This document shows positions 17,288 to 24,383 of a stretch of DNA of 64,000 bases, piece by piece. The stretch is from Bryobacterales bacterium (GTDB lineage: Bacteria > Acidobacteriota > Terriglobia > Bryobacterales > Bryobacteraceae), in contig JAFAQY010000033.1 in the NCBI GenBank assembly GCA_019261985.1, positions 28,413 through 92,412 of the forward strand. Direction: 5' to 3'. Made by a program: the position numbers and the translations under genes. Position 1 is the first letter of the stretch, and each line of letters starts with the position of its first letter. Below the pieces are notes generated by a model. That model saw nothing but the letters and a program-made list of their open reading frames with translations. It did no database searches and was not told the origin of the DNA.

Positions 17288-18285
17288 GGGGGCAAGTGGC
17301 CAGGGGCCAGGGGCCAGGGGCCAGCTTGTGGCTCGCGATGCCGACGTTGACCCTGCTTTCCGCGTGCGGGTATATCGGCAATCCGTTGCCTCCGGCGCTG
17401 GATATTCCTTCGCCGGTTGTGGATCTGCGCGCGGCGGAGGATGGCGACCGGATTCTCGTGGAATTCACTATTCCGCCGCTAACGACCGAAGGCCTTGCGC
17501 TGAAGACTGTGCGATCGGTTGACCTTTATGCCGGCCCTGCTAACACGCCGTTTAATCCGGATACCTGGGTGGCGACGGCAAGACATTACGAGATACCGGC
17601 GGAATCGCCAGGCCCGGTCGCCTTCGATCAAATACCGGCGCGGGAGTGGGTTGGGCAAAGCATTGAATTGGCAGTTCGGGCGACCGGGCCTAAGGGCAAG
17701 ACGTCGGCATGGTCGAACTTGATTCCGCTGATTGTCGGGACGCCGCTTGCTGTCCCCACGCAGGTGACGGCGGAAAATACAGCGGATGGCGTGAAAGTCA
17801 CTTGGGTGGGCTCCGGTCCCAAATACCGGGTCTTCCGCGCGGCTGGAAATACTCAGCCCATGGCAATCGGCGAGACAAATAATCGCGAATATCTGGACAA
17901 TTCCGCTCAATTCGGGACGAAATATGACTACATGGTGATGGCTTTCGAGGGGGATACACAACGGAGCGTTGTGTCTCAAACGACTTCCGTTACCCCGGAA
18001 GATAAGTTTCCCCCGGCTGTTCCCGCCGGGGTTACAGCGGCTGCCGGGACCAACACGATCGAGCTGGCATGGGTCCGCAATACGGAGGCTGATTTTCGAG
18101 GCTATAACATTTATCGCGCTACGGGCGATGGGTCATTCGAGAAAATCGCGTCGCTGATCGAGACGCCCGTATTCAGCGATAGCAAAGTCGAGGCAGGCAA
18201 GACATATCGTTACCAGATCTCGGCGGTGGACTTGCTGGGGAATGAAAGCGCTCGTTCGGAGACGGTGATGGGGTCACTGCCGTAA
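17284..18285 (+). CDS. Fibronectin type III lipoprotein
   Basis: This 333-residue protein starts from a GTG that overlaps the hslU stop. A lipobox [15 protein letters not shown] marks Cys-28 as the lipidated residue, so the product is probably membrane-anchored. At least two fibronectin type III-like domains follow (about 150-235 and 240-330), with [39 protein letters not shown] and [15 protein letters not shown]. The 5' coding part contains an eight-base tandem repeat (GGGGCCAG) at 17298-17325. A start at the ATG at 17338 would leave too short a signal peptide. The role is unknown, perhaps cell-surface adhesion. Confidence 0.8.
   Translation: MRGQVARGQGPGASLWLAMPTLTLLSACGYIGNPLPPALDIPSPVVDLRAAEDGDRILVEFTIPPLTTEGLALKTVRSVDLYAGPANTPFNPDTWVATARHYEIPAESPGPVAFDQIPAREWVGQSIELAVRATGPKGKTSAWSNLIPLIVGTPLAVPTQVTAENTADGVKVTWVGSGPKYRVFRAAGNTQPMAIGETNNREYLDNSAQFGTKYDYMVMAFEGDTQRSVVSQTTSVTPEDKFPPAVPAGVTAAAGTNTIELAWVRNTEADFRGYNIYRATGDGSFEKIASLIETPVFSDSKVEAGKTYRYQISAVDLLGNESARSETVMGSLP
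17298..17325. repeat. Eight-base tandem repeat within a coding start
   Basis: GGCCAGGG is repeated three times and followed by a partial unit, GGCCAG. The unit length is not a multiple of three. Confidence 0.8.
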
Positions 18286-18400
18286 TGGGCATCGCTTGAG
18301 GCTGCCGCGGAATTCAGCCCGCCTTGCCTGAATGGCGGATTCGCGGGCGCTATCCTGCGCACGATTGCAAATTTCGCTGGGCGCGTGTGCAAACACCGGC

Positions 18401-18445
18401 CAGGCGGGTTGGCAACCCGCCGCAAGGTTGACAACCTGCCCCACA
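18401..18445 (+). repeat. Double-hairpin element (class B), copy 4
   Basis: CAGGCGGGTTGGCAACCCGCC, then GCAAGGTTGACAACCTGC and CCCACA. It lies 40 bases before the VWFA gene. The 90 bases upstream resemble the composite copy at 56993-57089. Confidence 0.85.
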
Positions 18446-18484
18446 CTGGCGTAACGCCCCTCGGCGCGGTTCCGTCCAACTTCT

Positions 18485-19435
18485 GTGCATCGCGTCCTTT
18501 TGGCGGGTTGGTGTTTATCGGTGCTTGCACAGGAGCCTCTCATCCGCACTAATGTGCCGCTGGTGCTGGCGCCGGTTACGGTCACGGATTCGAAAGGCAA
18601 ACCCATCGACGGCCTTGAACAGGATGATTTTACTCTTTCGGACGATTGGGTCCCGCAGCAAATCCGGATGGACACCTCGGACACGGTGCTCGCGCCGGTC
18701 GCCATTGCCGTCGCGATTCAATCCAGCGGAATTTCGCAGGCGGCGCTCGCGAAGATTCATCGCGTGGGTTCAATGATCGCGCCGCTGGTCGCGGGTGAAC
18801 GAGGCCAAGCCGCAGTCATCGCTTATGACGGCGAAGTGCGCGTCCTTCAAGAGTTCACGCGGGATGAAGATTCGATCTCGGGCGCTTTTGAAGAGGTCAA
18901 CCCGCGCACAATCAAGACCAGCCATTTATTTGACGCGGTGGTGCAGGGCGTGCAGATGCTCCAGACGCGGCCTGAAAACTATCGCCGCATTATGCTCATC
19001 ATCGGGGAATCGCGCGACCGTGGGAGCAAAGCGAAACTGGGGAACGCGGTGGAGTCCGCACAGCGCGCGGGTATAACGGTTTACCCGATGACGTACTCGG
19101 CGCAAGCGACGCCATGGACCGCGAAGCCGAGCGACGCTCCGCCACTTCCGGGCGGCGAGGGATACGCGGGCGCGATCGTTGAATTAGCCCGTTTGGCAAC
19201 GACGAATGCCGCGGACGTGTTCGCGAAATCCACCGGCGGCCGGCATCTTTCATTTACCACGCTGGGAGGCTTGGAGGGCGCGATTACGCGATTGGGCGAA
19301 GAAGTCCACAGCCAGTATTTGCTGAGCTTCGCGCCGATGGCTACGGATAACAAGGGGTACCATCGCATTACCGTCCAGGTTCGTTCGCATCCCGGCGCGG
19401 TGGTTCGGGCGCGGCCAGGATATTGGGCGCGCTAA
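18485..19435 (+). CDS. Secreted VWFA-related protein, acidobacterial type
   Basis: This 316-residue protein starts at a GTG giving a short signal peptide (MHRVLLAGWCLSVLAQEP). It has the acidobacterial VWFA layout: an N-terminal beta domain (NVPLVLAPVTVTDSKGKPID, then DDFTLSDDWVPQQI), followed by a von Willebrand A fold from about residue 75 (IAVAIQSSGIS in place of a classic DxSxS, so metal binding is doubtful) to RIMLIIGESRDRGS and a final QYLLSFAP...RARPGYW. The function is unknown; a related protein with a more classic motif lies at 43611. Confidence 0.85.
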   Translation: MHRVLLAGWCLSVLAQEPLIRTNVPLVLAPVTVTDSKGKPIDGLEQDDFTLSDDWVPQQIRMDTSDTVLAPVAIAVAIQSSGISQAALAKIHRVGSMIAPLVAGERGQAAVIAYDGEVRVLQEFTRDEDSISGAFEEVNPRTIKTSHLFDAVVQGVQMLQTRPENYRRIMLIIGESRDRGSKAKLGNAVESAQRAGITVYPMTYSAQATPWTAKPSDAPPLPGGEGYAGAIVELARLATTNAADVFAKSTGGRHLSFTTLGGLEGAITRLGEEVHSQYLLSFAPMATDNKGYHRITVQVRSHPGAVVRARPGYWAR

Positions 19436-19437
19436 AG

Positions 19438-19549
19438 CAGTTTTCAGTTGTCAGTTGTCAGTTTTCAGTTGTCAGTTTTCAGTTGTCAGTTCTCAGTTGT
19501 CAGTTCTCAGTTGTCAGTCTTCAGTTCTCAGTTCTCGGCTCTCAGCTAT
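19438..19549. repeat. Degenerate octamer tandem array (CAGTTNTC type)
   Basis: About thirteen consecutive units of TCAGTTNT follow the VWFA stop directly, with variants TCAGTTTT, TCAGTTGT, TCAGTTCT and, at the end, TCGGCTCT. There are no unique spacers, so it is not a CRISPR array. Related short stretches lie at 5538-5570 and 34523-34555. Confidence 0.85.
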
Positions 19550-19608
19550 GAGCGTTCCGCTCCAATCAGCCCCGGTCGGGTGCGTGAAGGGCGCGTGCCG
19601 ATCTCGCA

Positions 19609-21261
19609 TTATTCGCGTGCCGGTGGTACCGGTTCAAAATGGATCTGAGGCTTGTTCGGGTAGGGTTGCAAATTCGGGGGATGGTCGTCGGCTTCTAGTA
19701 GCCACGTGGTTCGATCGGAATAATATTGGCGCAGTTTTTCGTTTTCGGAGCGGCCTAAATCCAAAGCCCACACTACCCGCGATTGGTCGATGTTTGCTTC
19801 GTTGGCTATCCATTCGCGGAGTGGATGGACGGGACCAAAGCGCACAAAGACTAGCTGTTTTCCTGGGCTTTCGGCTAGGCGCTTTGACACCGGTACACGT
19901 CCTTCGGGATCGCCGCGGTTCAGGTAATCGGAACTCTCGAAGGGCAGCATGGCCGCGGCCGTCCGATCGCCCGCTGCGGCGTGGAGGCCGTACCAGAACG
20001 CGAAATGCGCCACGGCTAGCAGAAAAATTAGCGCGGCCGCGGGTTTACTCGAACGGCTTACGCGATCCAGGCCCGCTACGGTCATTAGCAAAAACACGCA
20101 TGTAATCGCCGCGATGTAGTGCGCATAAACGTACGGATAGAAGTTCGTGCCGATCAGGAATGCAGCTACGGGGATGAGTAGCGAGAGCATGCGCGCGTCC
20201 CTGAGCGTGAACAGAAACGCGGGCAGCGCTAGATAAAGCGGCGGGGAAAAGAAGAACCGCAGGTTACTCAGGCGGTTGAGGAATCTTTTGCCGAAGTCTA
20301 TGCGCGATTCGCGGGCGTGGACGGCCGATTGGGCGTCATAGTTGTCTTGCTCTTCCTGGCTCAGGTTGCGATTAGGCGAGGGGTTTGGTTGGAACGTGAA
20401 GGTCGTGGGGGTTCCGTATTGATGCCGGCTTAGCTGGTATGGGAGGGTGGTCCAGCTTCCGGTTACCGCATGGTTGTGGAGTAGTGTTAGGGCTATGGCG
20501 GGAACTAGGGCGGCCGCGGCTTTGAGCGAGATGTGCATACCCGAAAGAGCCACGCCAGGCGGGTTGGCAACCCGCCGCAGGTTTGGCAACCTGCCCCACG
20601 GAAGGCAAGGTGCACAACTGTAGTTTTGGAAAGGGAGTGCAGTTAATGGCACCGCTGCTGTTAACAATAGAAATTCGTAGGGGCGGGTTAGCAACTCCAG
20701 GCCGAGGCCTAGCCCTATTAACCATCCGTTGCGGCGCGGCAGCGCGCCGAAGACCAGGCAGCCGGCGATTCCAGAGACTGCCCCGCCCCAATAACTGTTG
20801 GTCCAGTAGCTCAATGGGCCGAACTGCATCACGGCCAAAAAGCCGCCGGCGAGGGCCCATGCCGGAGAAATCCATGCTCTCAGCATCCAATAACACATCG
20901 CGCACAACAGACCTCCGGCCAACAGGACTCCGGCCCACGGATGGCCGAAGACCAGTTTCCCGAGCGCTAGCGCAATGCCTTGGCCTAGCGGAAAAATCGA
21001 GCTATAGGTTGGATCCTGCAAAACAAAATTGGTCTCGAAGAACCGGGCGAACGGATGCGGCGGATTGGCGAGACGGAAATGGGACAAGGTGTCCGCCAGC
21101 AGCAAGTAGCTGGTGTCATCGGCGGTGGCTGGGACTGGCGCGGATGCGCGATGAAGCAGCGCCAAGCGCAGCGCGACCGGCAGGATTGCCAGCAGCAACA
21201 TGCACCACACGGTCCTCTTCGCGAACGATGTTAGCAAGGAGGACCCGGCCGGCTGCATCAA
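19609..21261 (-). CDS. Polytopic membrane protein, glycosyltransferase-like (GT-C type), with in-frame repeat
   Basis: This 550-residue protein has about ten to twelve hydrophobic segments. A short periplasmic loop after the first one contains ATADDTSYLLLADTL, where the DD may correspond to the catalytic acidic residue of GT-C lipid-linked sugar transferases. A soluble C-terminal domain (about 450-550) contains KQLVFVRFGPVHPL. Residues 221-236 (LPWGRLPNLRRVANPP) are encoded by a class B palindromic element at 20556-20599, lying in a loop between membrane segments. The ATG overlaps the stop of the upstream Hsp70-like gene (ATGA). A sugar-transfer role is inferred only from topology. Confidence 0.75.
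   Translation of the reverse strand: MMQPAGSSLLTSFAKRTVWCMLLLAILPVALRLALLHRASAPVPATADDTSYLLLADTLSHFRLANPPHPFARFFETNFVLQDPTYSSIFPLGQGIALALGKLVFGHPWAGVLLAGGLLCAMCYWMLRAWISPAWALAGGFLAVMQFGPLSYWTNSYWGGAVSGIAGCLVFGALPRRNGWLIGLGLGLELLTRPYEFLLLTAAVPLTALPFQNYSCAPCLPWGRLPNLRRVANPPGVALSGMHISLKAAAALVPAIALTLLHNHAVTGSWTTLPYQLSRHQYGTPTTFTFQPNPSPNRNLSQEEQDNYDAQSAVHARESRIDFGKRFLNRLSNLRFFFSPPLYLALPAFLFTLRDARMLSLLIPVAAFLIGTNFYPYVYAHYIAAITCVFLLMTVAGLDRVSRSSKPAAALIFLLAVAHFAFWYGLHAAAGDRTAAAMLPFESSDYLNRGDPEGRVPVSKRLAESPGKQLVFVRFGPVHPLREWIANEANIDQSRVVWALDLGRSENEKLRQYYSDRTTWLLEADDHPPNLQPYPNKPQIHFEPVPPARE
20556..20599 (+). repeat. Double-hairpin element (class B), copy 5, in frame within a gene
   Basis: CAGGCGGGTTGGCAACCCGCC then GCAGGTTTGGCAACCTGC and CCCAC. 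The membrane protein gene on the opposite strand is read through it without a stop. Confidence 0.92.
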
Positions 21262-22787
21262 TTCGAGGCTTTACGCGCGCGCTTCCGAGCCGTGGGCCGC
21301 ACCACGGCGGGCTTGCCGCTCCAGCGACCGAGCCGGTACTCGCGGCCATAGTTCGCGGTGAGATTGCGGATGGTCACTGCGACTGCGCCGGTCGCGTCGC
21401 AAGCATAGCGCTCCTCGATCTGCTGGTACGATTCCGCCGGGAAGCGCTCGACAGCTAAAGTTTCAAGCGCGGGTACGTTCGCCAGGGCCGGATCGAATGG
21501 AAACAGAATCTCGTCCCAAACCGCAATATCGCCGGAGGGCTGCCCGCAGCCGTCCACGTGCGCCGCTTCGAGATATCGAAAATCGCCGACATTGTGCACG
21601 GGTTGATATTGCCGCACGACGGTAAGCGGAGGCTCGGCCGCGGCGGGTAAACGCGTGTCGCGGGGGAAGATGGGATCGAAGATCATGCGCTGGCCGGAAT
21701 CCGATTCCCGCCACACACCGAAGTTGCGGGTGAAGACTTCGCGCAGCGTATAGCCCGCCGATTCATCGGCCTGAATCGCCAGACCGATGGCCGTCGCCGA
21801 CCGGGTGTACTCGCTGCGCTTAACTTTTCGGCCGAATTCCTCGCGAAGCATCCGCGCGACCAGCGGCAGCTCGCTGCCGCCGCCGGTGATGTAGAGCGCG
21901 TCCAGATCGCCCGGACCCGCGAGTTTGTTGGCTTTCGCGATCGTCTCTTCAATTAAGGGCCGGCAGCGGCCATAAAAATCCGCAACAGGAATCATCACCT
22001 GTCCCTTGTCGTCTCCGATCACGTCGAGATCGACCGCGATGCGCCGCGAGTTGGGATGCAGCGCTTCCTTCTGGCGGCGGCATTCGTCATAAAGGCGAAA
22101 CAAGGCAGCGGGATCGAGGCCGGCGAGTTCCTCGGCTTCAACCACCAATTCCGCGAGCAGATGATCGAAGTCGTCGCCGCCGAGGGTTGAGATGCCTTCG
22201 GTTGCGAGCACGGTGTGGGTGCGCTCATCGAGCTCCACCAGCGATGCGTCAAACGTTCCGCCGCCGAGATCGTAAACGAGAATTCGTCCCGTAATCCGCT
22301 GTCGGTGGCCGAATTCGATCGAGGCGGCCGATGGCTCGTTCAGCAGGCCAAGTACCGAGAACCCGGCGCGGCGGAAGGCCTCCACGGTGAGGAAGCGCTG
22401 ATTGCTGTTCGCGTTCGCGGGCACGCCCAGCATGACTTCAAACTTCTCATCTTTCCCAAAGTGCGACAACAGCGAGGCGTGAAGAGCGGAGAGCAGCCCC
22501 TGCAATAGATCCGATAAAGGCACGGATTCGCCGGCGGCTTCCAGTAGCGTTTCGGGACCTGCATCTTCGAGAAACCGCTTGATGGACCGTATGACTGTCC
22601 AATCCGGGTCCGTCTGGGCGTGCCAAGCATCCCATCCGAAGCGCCGCTCGGATCCCTGCAGGGCGGCCAGGGACGGAAACCATTCGTAGGTTGCCTCCGA
22701 GGTTTCGAAAGGGACCAACGGGTAGTTGCCGCGATCCACAGCCGCAACTACGATGCGAGTGGTGCCGAAATCAATACCTAGTTTCAT
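21258..22787 (-). CDS. Hsp70-family ATPase (DnaK-like, short form)
   Basis: This 509-residue protein has the actin/Hsp70 nucleotide-binding domain: phosphate-1 motif GIDFGTTRIVVAAV at residue 4, connect-1 LNEPSAASIEFGH near 150, phosphate-2 VYDLGGGTFDASLVELD near 170, adenosine motif ALYITGGGSELPLVARML near 295. A C-terminal extension of about 160 residues replaces the classical substrate-binding and lid domains and ends in a basic tail (RPTARKRARKAS). It resembles stand-alone Hsp70-like proteins of unknown client rather than DnaK itself. It is the first gene of a two-gene unit with the membrane protein downstream. Confidence 0.88.
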   Translation of the reverse strand: MKLGIDFGTTRIVVAAVDRGNYPLVPFETSEATYEWFPSLAALQGSERRFGWDAWHAQTDPDWTVIRSIKRFLEDAGPETLLEAAGESVPLSDLLQGLLSALHASLLSHFGKDEKFEVMLGVPANANSNQRFLTVEAFRRAGFSVLGLLNEPSAASIEFGHRQRITGRILVYDLGGGTFDASLVELDERTHTVLATEGISTLGGDDFDHLLAELVVEAEELAGLDPAALFRLYDECRRQKEALHPNSRRIAVDLDVIGDDKGQVMIPVADFYGRCRPLIEETIAKANKLAGPGDLDALYITGGGSELPLVARMLREEFGRKVKRSEYTRSATAIGLAIQADESAGYTLREVFTRNFGVWRESDSGQRMIFDPIFPRDTRLPAAAEPPLTVVRQYQPVHNVGDFRYLEAAHVDGCGQPSGDIAVWDEILFPFDPALANVPALETLAVERFPAESYQQIEERYACDATGAVAVTIRNLTANYGREYRLGRWSGKPAVVRPTARKRARKASN

Positions 22788-22808
22788 TTCTTATTACAAT
22801 GGTCGCTT

Positions 22809-23819
22809 ATGAACAAGCTGGTTTGCGTTCTTTCGCCGGTCCTCTGCGCGGCTGTTTTCGGTCAATCGGCGCAGCATCTCACCAATCTCAAGCAGCTAAC
22901 GCACGGCGGAGAGAACGCCGAGGCTTACTGGGCCCCGGATGGCAAACGGCTGATCTTCCAGTCGACACGCGACGGCCACGAATGCGACCAGATTTACGTG
23001 ATGAACGCCGACGGCTCGGACGTTCATATGGTGTCCACAGGGAAGGGAGTGACCACCTGCGGATATTTTCTCTCCGATAACAAACACATACTATACGCGT
23101 CGACGCACGAGGCGGGCGCGTCCTGCCCGGCGAAGCCGGACCGCAGCAAGGGATATTTTTGGGCTGTGCATCCCGGCTACGACATTTATCTTTCCGAGGA
23201 CAACGGCAAAATCGTCAAGAAGCTCACAGATACGCCGGGTTACGACGCCGAAGCGACCATAAATTGGAAGAATAAACAGATCATATATACGTCGCTTGCG
23301 GGCGGCGATCTCGATATCTGGACGATGAAGGAAGACGGCTTAGGGAAGAAACAGCTAACCAAGACCGAAGGCTACGATGGCGGCCCGGTGCTCTCGCGAG
23401 ACGGCACTAAGATGGCGTGGCGAGCGTACCATCCGGATACTCCGGCGAAGGTAGCCGAGTACCGCGATCTGCTGAAGCAAAATCTCACCGCGCCGATGAA
23501 GATGGAATTATGGGTGGCCAATAGCGACGGTTCGAACGCGAAGCAGATCACGAATTACGGCTGCGCGAGTTTCGCTCCGACGTTCACGCCGGACGGGAAG
23601 AAATTGTTGTTTTCCTCAAACAAGCACCATTGCGACAGCAACGACTTTGAGCTATACACGATCAATCTCGACGGCAGCGGACTGGAGCAGGTGACCACTT
23701 ACGGCGGGTTCAACGCGTTCCCCGAATTCTCGCCGAATGGTAAGAAGCTCGTGTTTATCTCGAGCTATCAGGGAAAGACGCCGTACGAGTTTAACGTGTT
23801 TACGGCGGACTGGAAGTAG
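22809..23819 (+). CDS. Secreted TolB-like beta-propeller protein (PD40 repeats)
   Basis: This 336-residue protein has a signal peptide (MNKLVCVLSPVLCAAVFGQ). At least five PD40/WD40-like blades are visible: AEAYWAPDGKRLIFQSTRDG, GYFLSDNKHILYASTHE, DAEATINWKNKQIIYTS, FAPTFTPDGKKLLFSSNKH and AFPEFSPNGKKLVFIS. Each has the xPDGxxIxFxS pattern of periplasmic propellers. It is probably periplasmic and protein- or glycan-binding. Only 21 bases separate its ATG from the divergent Hsp70-like gene, with TACAAT at 22795-22800, so the transcript may be almost leaderless. Confidence 0.85.
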   Translation: MNKLVCVLSPVLCAAVFGQSAQHLTNLKQLTHGGENAEAYWAPDGKRLIFQSTRDGHECDQIYVMNADGSDVHMVSTGKGVTTCGYFLSDNKHILYASTHEAGASCPAKPDRSKGYFWAVHPGYDIYLSEDNGKIVKKLTDTPGYDAEATINWKNKQIIYTSLAGGDLDIWTMKEDGLGKKQLTKTEGYDGGPVLSRDGTKMAWRAYHPDTPAKVAEYRDLLKQNLTAPMKMELWVANSDGSNAKQITNYGCASFAPTFTPDGKKLLFSSNKHHCDSNDFELYTINLDGSGLEQVTTYGGFNAFPEFSPNGKKLVFISSYQGKTPYEFNVFTADWK

Positions 23820-24121
23820 GGCGCACCCTCCTATTAAGCACCGCTATGATTTCACACTTCCGCGCGCCAGAGATGTGTGCTTTTGTGCAGCCTTGATTTC
23901 GCAACCCGTCACGCTCACGAATTCCCGAGGCGCGAGTTCTGCGTTTCACGCCCTGCATTAAAAGCAATCTCTCGCAAAGAGGCAAAGATCGCAAAGAAAG
24001 ACTATTCACTCTGCGACCCTTTGCGCGTTTGCGCGATAACTCTATATAATTCCTGCGATTCTTCTCCCTCTCCGAACACTAAGCAATGTGAGGGTTTCAA
24101 ACGGAATGGAGTCTGCTATTT
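23820..24121. other. Gap without a gene
   Basis: The stretch 23960-24050 contains the motifs CTCGCAAAGAGGCAAAGATC and TTTGCGCGTTTGCGCG, which resemble the GCAAAG-rich interspersed sequences common in environmental genomes. No coding region is supported. Confidence 0.4.
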
Positions 24122-24318
24122 GGGACCGATTGGGGTCCCGGACAGATCCCCAGCCTGCTCGCAACAGGCCGGGGAAATTCCCTTCCGGGCGGAAAGGAGG
24201 AGATCATGATTACCTTTGTAATCTCAATCTCCGCCGTGATAAAGCGAATCACGGTAGCGGTTACTCTCCGTCTCCGACGGAAATAATCGCAACTTCGGGG
24301 CCGGGTTTTACTCGGCCC
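24122..24318 (+). ncRNA. Hairpin array with ribosome binding site; candidate structured RNA or micro-gene
   Basis: Six consecutive hairpins are visible: GGGACC/GGTCCC (24122-24139), CCCC..CCTG/CAGG..GGGG (24148-24174), GATTAC/GTAATC (24208-24223), CCGC-CGTGAT/ATCACG-GCGG (24231-24260), CCGTC/GACGG (24268-24280) and GGGCCG/CGGCCC (24298-24318). Between the second and third lies AAAGGAGGAGATC followed by an ATG at 24206, which opens a 26-codon frame (MITFVISISAVIKRITVAV...) ending at 24286. Either a structured RNA or a hydrophobic-basic micropeptide is possible. I do not recognise a known RNA family. Confidence 0.4.
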
Positions 24319-24328
24319 TGATCCTCAC

Positions 24329-24377
24329 TTGCAGTATACACTGCAAATACTGTTTCGGAAATATCTTCTTTTCCGAA
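24329..24377 (-). terminator. Inverted repeats after the TonB receptor gene
   Basis: TTCGGAA (24354-24360) pairs with TTCCGAA (24371-24377), and TTGCAGT (24329-24335) with ACTGCAA (24340-24346). On the minus strand they follow the receptor stop within 30 bases. There is no long T run, so a role in termination is only likely. Confidence 0.4.
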
Positions 24378-24383
24378 GAAGTA

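Noticed and set aside
18210..18530. Minus-strand frame containing a translated class B repeat
   Set aside because: It crosses the lipoprotein end and the promoter region of the VWFA gene and shows no protein-like composition outside the repeat.
19438..19549. Regular repeats resembling a CRISPR array
   Set aside because: Units are eight bases long and contiguous, with no unique spacers and no cas genes nearby.
24088..24321. 77-codon frame across the hairpin array
   Set aside because: It has no ribosome binding site, crosses all the hairpins and competes with the better-signalled start at 24206.
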